Shown one piece after another: positions 7,945 to 16,696 of a DNA stretch of 64,000 nt. The stretch comes from Paludibacteraceae bacterium. Lineage in GTDB: Bacteria; Bacteroidota; Bacteroidia; Bacteroidales; Paludibacteraceae. Under the pieces are notes generated by a model. The model was not told where the DNA came from and did no database searches. It was given only the letters and a program-made list of their open reading frames with translations. How positions within the stretch are numbered: position 1 is the first letter of the stretch; each line of letters starts with the position of its first letter. Both the position numbers and the translations under genes were made by a program. The stretch is taken from contig JAEERP010000001.1 of assembly GCA_016285885.1 (NCBI GenBank), positions 1 through 64,000 on the forward strand, in the 5' to 3' direction.

Positions 7945-10900
7945 CTATATGTTGTTCAAGATCCGATAGCCCTCTTCCACGCTGTTGACGTCTAGGAATT
8001 GGATGGAGCGTTTGCCTCCTATCTCCCTGATTTTACAGCGTACCGCATGCTCTTGCAGATAGGTGAGTATTCTGCCGAACACTTCTGACTGGTAGTAAGG
8101 CGAGTCGTCTGATGGTATGAAGTACCCGGTCATGCGCCCCTGCTTGAGGGTGAGACGTTCGAATCCGAGCGTGACAGCCACCCATCTTAGCCGAACAAGC
8201 TGAAGTAGGCTTTCCGTTTGGGCAGGAATGGTTCCGAACCGGTCTCTTAGACGATCTGCGAATGCGGTGAGTTCTTGCTCATCCTTCACGTTGTCCAGTT
8301 CACGGTATAGCGACATCCTTTCGGAGACGTTCTCGATGTAGTCGGACGGGAAGGTGAGCTCCATGTCGGTCTCGATTTGGCAATCGGTGACGAATGTCTG
8401 TGCGGGTGAGTGTTCGTCTTTTTTCTCCTCGTAGAGTTCTGAGAATTCGTCCGCCTTCAGCTCGGCGACGGCTTCGTTCAGCACTTTTTGGTAGGCTTCG
8501 TAACCGAGGTCGGCGATGAATCCGCTTTGTTCCGCACCTAAGAGATTGCCGGCTCCTCGTATGTCGAGGTCCTGCATGGCGATGTTGAATCCGCTACCCA
8601 ACTCCGAGAAACTCTCGATGGCCTGTAACCTGCGTCTCGCATCGGTCGTGAGGTTGGTGAGGGGAGGGGCGAGTAGGTAACAGAAGGCCCTTTTGTTGCT
8701 TCGTCCGACCCTTCCGCGCAGTTGGTGCAGGTCGCTCAATCCGAAGTTCTGCGCCTCGTTGATGATGATGGTGTTGCAGTTGGATATGTCGATGCCGGAC
8801 TCCACGATCGTGGTGGCGAGCAACACGTCGTATTCGTAGTCGAGGAAGTCTAGGATGATCTTCTCCAGCTCTTCTCCCTTCATCTGCCCGTGGCCGATGG
8901 CGATGCGGGCCTCTGGCACGAGCCGTTTGATGAGCCCAGCCAACTCGTTGAGGTTCTGTACTCTATTGTTGATGAAGAAGACCTGCCCGTTGCGGTCCAA
9001 TTCGTATTGTATGGCCTCCTGGATCACCTTCTCGCTGAAGGTGTGGAGTTCGGTCTGTATCGGATATCGGTTAGGGGGTGGAGTATTGATGACGGATAGG
9101 TCTCTCGCCCCCATGAGGGAGAACTGCAATGTGCGCGGAATAGGCGTGGCGGTCATGGTGAGGGTGTCCACATTGACCTTCATCTGTTTGATCTTTTCCT
9201 TCGTGGAGACTCCGAACTTTTGCTCCTCATCGATGATGAGCAGTCCTAAGTCTTTGAATTTAACCTCTTTGCCTAATATTTTTTGCGTGCCGATCAGAAT
9301 ATTGATCTCTCCGCTCCCCACCTCTTGCACGATTCGTTTGGTGTCTTTGGCGCTTCGGGATCGGTTCAGGTAATCCACCTTGACGGGGAATCCCTTCAGC
9401 CTGTCGGAGAATGTTTTGTAGTGTTGCAGTGCCAATACGGTGGTAGGTACTAGGATGGCCACTTGCTTGTTGTCTACGGTCGCCTTGAAGGCGGCGCGCA
9501 CAGCTATTTCGGTCTTGCCAAAACCCACGTCGCCGCAGACCAGTCTGTCCATAGGAATGTCCTGTTCCATGTCCCGCTTCACGTCGGCAGTGGTCTTCAC
9601 CTGGTCAGGCGTGTCCTCATAGATGAAGGAGGCTTCCAACTCCGATTGGAGGAAACTGTCGTGTGAGAAAGCGAACCCCTTCTCCTCGCGTCTCTTGGCG
9701 TAGAGGGCGATGAGGTCCCTGGCGATGTCCTTGACATGTTTCTTCGTCCGTTCCTTGATGGTCTGCCAAGCCCCTGTGCCCAATTTGTTGATGCGAGGCT
9801 CATCCCCTTCCTTGCTTTTATACCTAGATATTTTATGGAGCGAATGGATGCTGACGAGCAAGATGTCGTCGTTTTGGTAGAGCAGTTTGATCACCTCCTG
9901 TTTCTTTCCGTTGACATCCACCTGGATCAGTCCTGCGAATCGTCCCACGCCATGGTCGATGTGCACGACGTAATCGCCCGGTTTGAAGTCCTGCAACTCC
10001 TTCAGGGTAAGGGAGAGTTGACCAGACCTCGCTTTGTCCGAACGCAGGGAATATTTATGGTAACGGTCAAAAATCTGATGGTCGGTGTAGCAACAGATGC
10101 GAAGCGTGTGGTCGATGAATCCTGCGTGTAGCGTTTTGCGGACAGGTGTGAAGGTTACATTGTCCCTCCTGTCCTCGAAGATGTTCTCCAAACGGTCTGT
10201 TTGGTGGAGGTTGTCGCTCAGCACGAACACCTTGTATCCCTCCTCCGCTTTGGCTCTGAAATCCCCGCTGACCAGGTCGAAGTTCTTGTTGAACACAGGT
10301 TGGGGCGCCGAGTCGAACTGGATGAGGTGCGCATCGCCCCATGAATCATGGCCGCCAAATGCGATCCGTTTGAATCGGGTAGTCTCATCGACAAAAGTCT
10401 TTGAGTCGATGAATAGATCGTCTCGTCCGATGCTTTCCGTGAGACTGCCGATTCTGTCGAAGGCGAGTTGGTACTCGTGGAAGCAGAGTAGGGTATCCTC
10501 CGTTAGTAGGGAAAACAGCGAGACGGAAGAGTCGCTTGATTCATGGATGTTGGAAATGATGGAGATATTCTCCTTCTTCTCCAGGGAGAGTTGGTTCTCT
10601 ATGTCGAAGGTGCGGATGGATTCGATCTCGTCGCCAAAGAAATCGATACGATATGGGTATTCGCAAGAGAAGGAGAAGACATCGATGATGCTGCCCCTGA
10701 CGGAGAATTGTCCGGGCTCGTAGACGAAGTCCACCCTGTTGAACCCATATTCGCATAATACTTGTATGATGAAATCCGTGTCGATGCTCTCCCCCATGTG
10801 GAGTTTCAGAGTCTTCCCTTTGAGTTCCGCACTGTCCACAACCTTTTCGGCGATCGCTTCCGGGAAGGAGACCATGAGGAAAGGCAAGCCCGAGCTGATC

Positions 10901-11229
10901 CTGTCGAGCGCTTCTGTGCGTAGTACCTCGTTGGCGGCGTCTTTTTGTTCGATGTCTGCTCTGCGGTAAGCGGAAGGGTAGAAGAAGACCGTTTCTTCTC
11001 CAATAAGTTGGACAATGTCATGGTAGAGATAGGCGGCCGACTCCTCGTCGTCCATGATGATAAAGAGTGATTTCCCCTCTTTTTGCTTAAGGTAGGAGAA
11101 TAGGATCGCGTGCAAGGACCCCTCTAATCCTTTTATGATTAGTCTCTTTCCTGATTCGGAGCACCATTTCCCAACCTCGAGGAAGGTCGAGTGAGCGGAA
11201 AATAAGTTAAATAAATCGTTAATGTCCAA
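7945..11229 (-). CDS. mfd: Transcription-repair coupling factor Mfd
   Basis: DNA translocase that removes RNA polymerase stalled at lesions and recruits UvrA. Domains in order: UvrB-like N-terminal part, RNA-polymerase-interacting domain (PGDYVVHIDHGVGRF), superfamily 2 helicase motor with Walker A GDVGFGKTE and the Mfd-type Walker B IIDEEQKFGV, motif VI with LRGRVGRS, and the C-terminal TRCF domain. I place the start at TTG 11229 (residues DINDLFNLFSAH follow), giving 1094 residues. The frame stays open to an ATG at 11340, but that would run into the divergent gene and lie upstream of this gene's own -7 box at 11248-11255. A second TTG at 11235 is also possible. Confidence 0.95.
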   Translation of the reverse strand: MDINDLFNLFSAHSTFLEVGKWCSESGKRLIIKGLEGSLHAILFSYLKQKEGKSLFIIMDDEESAAYLYHDIVQLIGEETVFFYPSAYRRADIEQKDAANEVLRTEALDRISSGLPFLMVSFPEAIAEKVVDSAELKGKTLKLHMGESIDTDFIIQVLCEYGFNRVDFVYEPGQFSVRGSIIDVFSFSCEYPYRIDFFGDEIESIRTFDIENQLSLEKKENISIISNIHESSDSSVSLFSLLTEDTLLCFHEYQLAFDRIGSLTESIGRDDLFIDSKTFVDETTRFKRIAFGGHDSWGDAHLIQFDSAPQPVFNKNFDLVSGDFRAKAEEGYKVFVLSDNLHQTDRLENIFEDRRDNVTFTPVRKTLHAGFIDHTLRICCYTDHQIFDRYHKYSLRSDKARSGQLSLTLKELQDFKPGDYVVHIDHGVGRFAGLIQVDVNGKKQEVIKLLYQNDDILLVSIHSLHKISRYKSKEGDEPRINKLGTGAWQTIKERTKKHVKDIARDLIALYAKRREEKGFAFSHDSFLQSELEASFIYEDTPDQVKTTADVKRDMEQDIPMDRLVCGDVGFGKTEIAVRAAFKATVDNKQVAILVPTTVLALQHYKTFSDRLKGFPVKVDYLNRSRSAKDTKRIVQEVGSGEINILIGTQKILGKEVKFKDLGLLIIDEEQKFGVSTKEKIKQMKVNVDTLTMTATPIPRTLQFSLMGARDLSVINTPPPNRYPIQTELHTFSEKVIQEAIQYELDRNGQVFFINNRVQNLNELAGLIKRLVPEARIAIGHGQMKGEELEKIILDFLDYEYDVLLATTIVESGIDISNCNTIIINEAQNFGLSDLHQLRGRVGRSNKRAFCYLLAPPLTNLTTDARRRLQAIESFSELGSGFNIAMQDLDIRGAGNLLGAEQSGFIADLGYEAYQKVLNEAVAELKADEFSELYEEKKDEHSPAQTFVTDCQIETDMELTFPSDYIENVSERMSLYRELDNVKDEQELTAFADRLRDRFGTIPAQTESLLQLVRLRWVAVTLGFERLTLKQGRMTGYFIPSDDSPYYQSEVFGRILTYLQEHAVRCKIREIGGKRSIQFLDVNSVEEGYRILNNI

Positions 11230-11247
11230 TGTCAATGAATTTTTTAG

Positions 11248-11255
11248 CAAAGATA
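11248..11255 (-). promoter_or_regulatory. -7 element for mfd
   Basis: Minus-strand TATCTTTG fits TAnnTTTG. Transcription would start near 11242, so translation has to begin downstream of it, which supports the TTG start and a very short leader. Confidence 0.6.
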
Positions 11256-11280
11256 ACAATAAAAATTCCAAACCATTTTT

Positions 11281-11288
11281 TAAATTTG
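11281..11288 (+). promoter_or_regulatory. -7 element for the GT2 glycosyltransferase
   Basis: TAAATTTG fits TAnnTTTG and lies 23 bases before the ATG at 11312. It faces away from the mfd promoter 25 bases to its left. Confidence 0.6.
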
Positions 11289-11311
11289 CAAGAAACCTAT
11301 AATGGGAAGAA

Positions 11312-12055
11312 ATGGAATTGAACGACGGAGTGGTAATCATACCAACTTATAATGAGAAAGAGAACGTGGAGAGCATCATACGGGCGGTTTTCGGATTGCC
11401 AAAGATGTTCCATGTTTTGATTATAGATGACAACTCGCCGGATGGTACGGCGGACATTGTGAAGGGGTTGATGAATGAATTCCCTGAAAGGTTGCATATC
11501 ATCGAGAGAGAAGGCAAGTTGGGGTTGGGAACAGCCTACATCACAGGTTTTAAGTGGGCGTTAGAGCATGGTTACGACTATGTGTTTGAGATGGATGCGG
11601 ATTTCTCTCACAATCCGAATGATGTCTTGAAACTGCACAAGGCGTGTGCCGAGGAGGGAGCGGACGTCGCGATCGGTTCACGTTATATCAGTGGTGTGAA
11701 TGTCGTGAACTGGCCGATGGGACGTGTGTTGATGTCTTATTTCGCCTCTAAATATGTGCGCATGGTGACGGGCATGAAGATCGCGGACACCACGGCGGGC
11801 TTCAAATGTTACCGCAGGCAAGTGTTGGAGACGATAGAGTTGGACAAGATTAAATTCAAGGGGTATGCGTTCCAAATAGAGATGAAGTACACCGCATATA
11901 AGTGTGGATTCACGATCAAGGAGGTGCCAATCATCTTCGTGAATCGTGTGTTGGGAAGCTCTAAAATGAGTGGTGGAATCTTCGGAGAAGCCGTTTTAGG
12001 TGTGATTCGATTAAAAATTAACAGTCTATTTAGGAAGTATCCTCAAAAAAAATAG
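11312..12055 (+). CDS. Polyprenol monophosphomannose synthase-like GT2 glycosyltransferase
   Basis: 247 residues, a single GT-A catalytic domain with no C-terminal membrane segments. It has VIIPTYNEKENV at the N terminus, DDNSPDGTADIV for nucleotide binding, and the metal-binding EMDADFSHNP. This matches the dolichyl/polyprenyl-phosphate mannose synthase branch, which transfers mannose from GDP-mannose to a lipid phosphate at the inner membrane. The exact sugar donor is inferred from family only. pyrC follows 51 bases later but has its own promoter. Confidence 0.9.
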   Translation: MELNDGVVIIPTYNEKENVESIIRAVFGLPKMFHVLIIDDNSPDGTADIVKGLMNEFPERLHIIEREGKLGLGTAYITGFKWALEHGYDYVFEMDADFSHNPNDVLKLHKACAEEGADVAIGSRYISGVNVVNWPMGRVLMSYFASKYVRMVTGMKIADTTAGFKCYRRQVLETIELDKIKFKGYAFQIEMKYTAYKCGFTIKEVPIIFVNRVLGSSKMSGGIFGEAVLGVIRLKINSLFRKYPQKK

Positions 12056-12063
12056 TATATTTG
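12056..12063 (+). promoter_or_regulatory. -7 element for pyrC
   Basis: TATATTTG, full match, begins directly after the stop codon of the preceding gene and 44 bases before the pyrC ATG. Confidence 0.6.
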
Positions 12064-12106
12064 GTAAAAGTAAAATTCAAGTTCAAACTGAAAAATATTA
12101 TATGTG

Positions 12107-13453
12107 ATGGGTACGATATTGATTCATAAAGCCAAGATCATTAATGAGGGGAACTCGTTCCGTGGCTCTGTGTTGATTGAAGGGAAAAAGATTTCGAAGA
12201 TCTTCAAGGATGACGTTCCTGAGAGTGTGTTGAAGAGTGCGGAGGTGATAGATGCTGAAGACAAGTGGCTTCTGCCTGGTGTGATTGATTCTCATGTGCA
12301 TTTCCGTGAGCCGGGTTTGACGCAGAAGGGCGATTTCCAGTCAGAGTCCCGCGCGGCGGTGGCAGGCGGTGTGACCTCAATCATGGACATGCCGAATTGT
12401 TTGCCTCCGACCACATCTATGGCTGAGGTGGATAAGAAGATAGAGCTGGCTAAGCAGAAATGTTTGACGAATTTCGCATTCTATTTGGGCGCCACCAATG
12501 ATAATATAGAGGAGGTTGTCCATGCGGATGGCAGCAAGGTGTGTGGTATCAAGGTCTTTGTGGGGGCTTCCACCGGCGATATGCGCGTGGCGGACCCGAA
12601 GGTGCTGGAGCGTATCTTCGCAGAGTCCAAGTTGCCTGTGGCTACCCATAACGAGGACGAGGAGATGATCCAAGCCAATTTGGCGAAGGTGAAGGAGGAG
12701 TTGGGCGACCAGCCTATTCCAATCTCCTACCATGAGATTATCCGCAATTCGGATGCTTGCTATAAGTCAACTTCCAAGGTGATTGATTTGGCGAAGAAAT
12801 ATGGTACTAGATTGCATGTCTTGCATCTGACGACCGCCAAGGAGATGGCTTTGTTCAATAACAAACCATTGGCGGACAAGAAGATAACGGCGGAGACGTG
12901 TGTCGGTTATTTATGGTTTGACGATAGCGATTATGAGCGTTTGGGTGCAAAGATCAAGTGTAATCCTTCCATCAAGAAGGAGAAGAGCCGCCTCAATTTG
13001 TTGAAGGCGGTGGAGTCTGGCATCATCGATACGATCGCGACGGACCATGCTCCTCACTTGCTGAGCGATAAGGAGGGAGATTGCCTCCATGCCGCATCGG
13101 GCTATCCGTCCATCCAGCACTCCTTGCCGATGATGCTTGAGTTGGCGAAGAGAGGAAACTTCACAAGGGAGCAGGTGGTGGAGAAGATGTGCCACAACCC
13201 TGCCAAGATCTTTAACGTGGAGAAGCGTGGCTTCATCCGCAAGGGATTCTATGCCGATTTGGTGCTTGTGGAGCCGAATGTGCCTTATGTGGTGAAGAAG
13301 GAGGATTTGCTCTATAAGTGTGGATGGTCTCCGATGGAAGGGGAAACCTTGAAGTATAAGGTGACCCAAACATTCGTGAATGGTGTTCTTGTATATGATG
13401 ATGGCAAAATCAATGATGGAACGAAGGGCGAGATGTTGACTTTCTCGCGTTGA
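12107..13453 (+). CDS. pyrC: Dihydroorotase, class I type
   Basis: Zinc amidohydrolase that forms dihydroorotate from carbamoyl aspartate in pyrimidine synthesis. The metal site HVHFREPG follows DSH near residue 60; a further metal-site region is around GIKVFVGASTGDM, and TDHAPH near residue 305 supplies the catalytic Asp. About 448 residues, normal for the class I enzyme. I take the ATG at 12107; a GTG one codon before it also fits. An allantoinase or hydantoinase annotation is the main alternative, but the overall pattern favours dihydroorotase. Confidence 0.92.
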   Translation: MGTILIHKAKIINEGNSFRGSVLIEGKKISKIFKDDVPESVLKSAEVIDAEDKWLLPGVIDSHVHFREPGLTQKGDFQSESRAAVAGGVTSIMDMPNCLPPTTSMAEVDKKIELAKQKCLTNFAFYLGATNDNIEEVVHADGSKVCGIKVFVGASTGDMRVADPKVLERIFAESKLPVATHNEDEEMIQANLAKVKEELGDQPIPISYHEIIRNSDACYKSTSKVIDLAKKYGTRLHVLHLTTAKEMALFNNKPLADKKITAETCVGYLWFDDSDYERLGAKIKCNPSIKKEKSRLNLLKAVESGIIDTIATDHAPHLLSDKEGDCLHAASGYPSIQHSLPMMLELAKRGNFTREQVVEKMCHNPAKIFNVEKRGFIRKGFYADLVLVEPNVPYVVKKEDLLYKCGWSPMEGETLKYKVTQTFVNGVLVYDDGKINDGTKGEMLTFSR

Positions 13454-13480
13454 ACTGCCCCCTAAAATAGGGCAGTTGGG
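13451..13480 (+). terminator. Possible terminator hairpin after pyrC
   Basis: AACTGCCC / GGGCAGTT stem with a 9-base loop right at the stop codon. No T-tract follows directly, so termination is uncertain. Confidence 0.45.
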
Positions 13481-13555
13481 TGTGATGTGATATGTTTTTG
13501 TACGTTCCATGAAAAATAATTGGAAATATTGTACATATTTTTGAAAAATATGTTA

Positions 13556-13563
13556 TATATTTG
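13556..13563 (+). promoter_or_regulatory. -7 element for the TolC-family gene
   Basis: TATATTTG, full match, 48 bases before the ATG at 13612. Confidence 0.6.
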
Positions 13564-13611
13564 TACGCCCTTCGATGAGAGTTTGAGTTTGTTTGGCATT
13601 TGTGTTTTTTA

Positions 13612-14916
13612 ATGTGTGTGAAAAGGATAATAGCTTTTGTTTTTGCTTTGTCTGCATCCGCATTGTTGTACGGACAAGATGAAGAGTGGACGCTAGGTCA
13701 GTGCGTTGATTACGCTATGCGACAGAATATCAGCGTGCAGAGAGGAAAGATATCGTTAGAACAAAGCCGCATTTCAACTGAACAAGCGAAGGGACAATGG
13801 CAACCGGGGGTCTCATTCTCCGCTGGCCAGAATTTCAGCAATAGCCCGTTTGTGGAAGGAGGTTACAAAAACACATATAGCGGGAATTATAATATCGGTG
13901 CATCCTGGACCGTTTTTAATGGGTTCAGAAGAAAATACAGCATTGAGCAAGCTGAATTGCAGGAGATGATACAAGAGACGTCTTTGAAATCGACGGAAGA
14001 GGATATCAAAATCGCAGTTTTGACGTGTTACTTGCAGGTCTTGTATGCGAAGGAGAATGTCGCCATGAAAAAGAACTCATTGGAGACTTCGAACGAGCAA
14101 CTTAGCCGATACAAGCAATTGTATGAGGCTGGATCTGTTTCGATGAGCGATTTGTCTCAGATAGAGTCACAGCATGTGTCCGAATTGTATCAGGTGACGG
14201 TGGCTGAAAATCAGTTGGAGGATAACCTCCTTCAGTTGAAACAGCTCCTTAGGTTGGATTTGAATCAGCCGTTTGACGTTCGTAGTATGAATTTCACGCA
14301 GGAGGAGGTGTTGTCCGATTTGGGCAATAAGGATTCCATCTATGTGGCCGCTTTGTCCTCGAGACCGGAGATCGCCAATGCATTGTTGAATGAACAGATG
14401 GCTGACCTTCAGATAAAGAGCGCCAAGTCTGGGTATTATCCCTCCGTTAACTTGAACGCAAGTGTCGGAACGGGCCATAATAGCCATGGTACGGGCGATC
14501 AGATAAAAGAAAACTTTGGTGAGAGTGTGGGACTTTCTTTGAATTATGCCATTGCGGATAATCGGGAGAGAAAATCCACGCTACGGAAGGCCAAATTGAA
14601 TAAGACAATGTCAGGGTTGGAAACAGAGAATCTGAAGGATGACCTAAAAAAGACAATTGAGGCAGCTTATTTGGATGCGAAAGCGGCGCAGTTGAATTAC
14701 ATCGCATCAAAAAGCAATGAACAGGCTGCGGAGGCAACGTATGAATTGACAAAAGAGAAGTTTTCATTGGGCATGAAGAGCCCGTTTGAGATGCTCAGCG
14801 AGAAAAATTCGTTGCTGAATGCTCAGCAGCAAACGTTGCAGTCTAAGTACACCTCCATATTGAATATTCAGATTCTGAATATTTATCAAGGACTCCCGGT
14901 GGAAATCGGACAATGA
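13612..14916 (+). CDS. TolC-family outer membrane efflux protein
   Basis: 434 residues with a signal peptide (basic start, hydrophobic IIAFVFALSASALLYG, cleavage before Gln-Asp-Glu). The rest is the outer-membrane-factor fold: two repeats of long amphipathic helices (ENVAMKKNSLETSNEQLSRY in the first half) and beta-barrel strands rich in Gly, Asn and Ser (FSAGQNFSNSPF, NLNASVGTG). It forms a trimeric channel-tunnel across the outer membrane. Unusually for an efflux part, no membrane-fusion or inner-membrane pump gene is adjacent, so its partner is elsewhere. I start at ATG 13612; TTG at 13600 is in frame upstream. Confidence 0.9.
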   Translation: MCVKRIIAFVFALSASALLYGQDEEWTLGQCVDYAMRQNISVQRGKISLEQSRISTEQAKGQWQPGVSFSAGQNFSNSPFVEGGYKNTYSGNYNIGASWTVFNGFRRKYSIEQAELQEMIQETSLKSTEEDIKIAVLTCYLQVLYAKENVAMKKNSLETSNEQLSRYKQLYEAGSVSMSDLSQIESQHVSELYQVTVAENQLEDNLLQLKQLLRLDLNQPFDVRSMNFTQEEVLSDLGNKDSIYVAALSSRPEIANALLNEQMADLQIKSAKSGYYPSVNLNASVGTGHNSHGTGDQIKENFGESVGLSLNYAIADNRERKSTLRKAKLNKTMSGLETENLKDDLKKTIEAAYLDAKAAQLNYIASKSNEQAAEATYELTKEKFSLGMKSPFEMLSEKNSLLNAQQQTLQSKYTSILNIQILNIYQGLPVEIGQ

Positions 14917-14977
14917 TTACGGAAGAAACTTTTTCATAATAGTGTTTGTTTTCATTTTTTAGAGTGATAAACTCGAG

Positions 14978-15014
14978 ATGTCGCCGAACTGTGAAGTCTG
15001 GCGACATTTTTTTT
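14978..15014 (+). terminator. Terminator of the TolC-family gene
   Basis: ATGTCGCC / GGCGACAT stem, 14-base loop, then seven or more T. Confidence 0.85.
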
Positions 15015-15128
15015 CTGTTCATTCCTTTCTCCTGCATCAAGTGTGACAGGTGCTTTTGTTTCCCTTGGACAAAACGCAAAGGTGTATGTCGGTAAGTAGA
15101 TGATATGACTTTCCCACGAAGTAGGTGT

Positions 15129-15161
15129 AAAAAAATGGGTTGTCCTTTTTACAGACAACCC
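15129..15161 (-). terminator. Terminator of the lytS-lytR-lipoprotein operon
   Basis: Minus-strand GGGTTGTC / GACAACCC stem with a 9-base loop followed by A then a T-tract. Confidence 0.85.
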
Positions 15162-15186
15162 TATGAATAAGAGGCCTCTTAGCGCC

Positions 15187-15933
15187 TTATTTGTAATCCT
15201 CTGGCGTGAATGTTATGTTAATGGTGTCGTCCTCTGCCATGTAGATGTATGAGATGGTGGTGTTGCGTTTCGTGAAAAGATTCTTTGTCAAGTCTAATAC
15301 ATCTTTCTTCAATTCAGGCCTCATCTCCTCGGCGAACGCCTCTCCATTGCCTTCAAACTCGACGTCGAGCTCATATGTGTATGTGAGCGTTGATTGGTCA
15401 GGGTTATATTCCACGTCTGTCAAGGTCGTGATTTCGTCCAATTCCACGGGACATGACTTTTTCAAATTGTTAATCGTATTGAGCATCTGCATCCTTACAT
15501 CCTGCTCTATCTGCGTGGAGTCGGGACTGTAGCTCAAGTCCTCTTGGGAAAGGGTCAACCGCTCTATTAACTCTCCTTTATTTGTGAGAAATACCATGGT
15601 TAAAGAATAGTCGGCAGATACTACAAGGTCGATAAAAAGCTTGCTTTCGGTAGTCGATTTTATACTGCCTACGATAGCCCTTTTGGTTATTCCCATGTCT
15701 TGCTCTTTTAACACCGATATGGTCTGCGGATTTTCGAGGGAGCAGTATCCGGCCACTGTCTTCTCGCTTTTTATTATTCTGAAACTATCCAAATAGATGT
15801 CGTCGCTTATGCGCAAAGGCAAATCCGAGTTCGTCTTCTTGATCATGTCTTCAAGGAGATATTGGCTTCCTTTCGTGCAGGAGAATAGAGCAAGAAATCC
15901 TATCCCTATGGCTAAAATACTAAGTCTTTTCAT
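15187..15933 (-). CDS. Lipoprotein of unknown function
   Basis: 248 residues with a lipoprotein signal: hydrophobic segment from residue 5 and lipobox LFSC with Cys19, after which Thr-Lys-Gly follows. The mature part is mostly beta and polar, with alternating strands and acidic linkers; I recognise no family. It follows the response regulator by 30 bases in the same direction, so it is probably co-transcribed with the two-component pair and may be its sensor partner or target. Shares no visible similarity with its neighbours. Confidence 0.8.
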   Translation of the reverse strand: MKRLSILAIGIGFLALFSCTKGSQYLLEDMIKKTNSDLPLRISDDIYLDSFRIIKSEKTVAGYCSLENPQTISVLKEQDMGITKRAIVGSIKSTTESKLFIDLVVSADYSLTMVFLTNKGELIERLTLSQEDLSYSPDSTQIEQDVRMQMLNTINNLKKSCPVELDEITTLTDVEYNPDQSTLTYTYELDVEFEGNGEAFAEEMRPELKKDVLDLTKNLFTKRNTTISYIYMAEDDTINITFTPEDYK

Positions 15934-15963
15934 GTCGTTTCGTGTTAATTGATGTTCCCTTCT

Positions 15964-16695
15964 TTAAACGTTTAAGGCGTTGAGCAACGCATCCTTATAG
16001 TTTTTCCCTATAGCCAGTTTCTGTCCAAAGATAGAAATCATATTGCCTTCAACGGATTCAATATTCGATAGGGAAACAATGTAGGATTTGTGGATTCGCA
16101 TGAACTCGTTCGAAGGCAGCTCCTCCTCCAGTTTCTTGAGCGAGTAGTATGCGGTGATGCGTCTTTTGTCCTTCATGTGGAAGGTGACGTATTCGCTTTG
16201 TCCCTCGATGTAGACAAGGCTGGCGTAGTCTATCTTATAGAGCTTGTAGTCCGCCTTCACCATGAAGAAGTCACGCTCCGCCTTGACGGGTGATGCCTCG
16301 GCCGTTGTTGCGGGATCCTTCCTCCTGGCCTTGATTCTTTCCGAAACCTTGTTGATGGCTTGGAGGAAACGAGGGAAGGAGATCGGTTTGAGGAGGTAGT
16401 CCACCGCCTCCAGCTCATAGCTGTCGATGGCATATTCCGCATAAGCGGTGGTGAATATGACCAAAGGTTTATCCGCCATGGATTTCACCAGCTCCAGTCC
16501 GGAAAGGTCTGGCATTTGTATGTCGGTGAGAATCAGGTCGATGGGTTCGCTTTGTATGATTTCCATCGCCTTCATTGCGTTCTCACACGTTCCGCGCAGT
16601 TGCAACCCCGGAATCTTCGAAACATATTCGGAGAGGAGTTTCCTCGCCGGAAATTCATCGTCGATGATGAGTGTTTTTATTAGTTCATTTTCCAT
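15964..16695 (-). CDS. LytTR-family response regulator
   Basis: 243 residues. N-terminal receiver domain with acidic pair Asp12-Asp13 and phospho-acceptor Asp58 in LILTDIQMPDLSG, and Lys in LLKPISF. The C-terminal LytTR DNA-binding domain covers about 140-243 (DFFMVKADYKLYKIDYASLVYIEG..., then RIHKSYIVSLSNIESVEG), a beta-type domain binding direct repeats. Its start lies 1 base after the stop of the histidine kinase gene. No LytTR operator could be assigned near it. Confidence 0.95.
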   Translation of the reverse strand: MENELIKTLIIDDEFPARKLLSEYVSKIPGLQLRGTCENAMKAMEIIQSEPIDLILTDIQMPDLSGLELVKSMADKPLVIFTTAYAEYAIDSYELEAVDYLLKPISFPRFLQAINKVSERIKARRKDPATTAEASPVKAERDFFMVKADYKLYKIDYASLVYIEGQSEYVTFHMKDKRRITAYYSLKKLEEELPSNEFMRIHKSYIVSLSNIESVEGNMISIFGQKLAIGKNYKDALLNALNV

Positions 16696-16696
16696 A

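Noticed and set aside
13454-13611. Attenuator upstream of the TolC-family gene
   Set aside because: Only a simple hairpin right at the pyrC stop; the -7 box lies downstream of it, so it is not in the leader.
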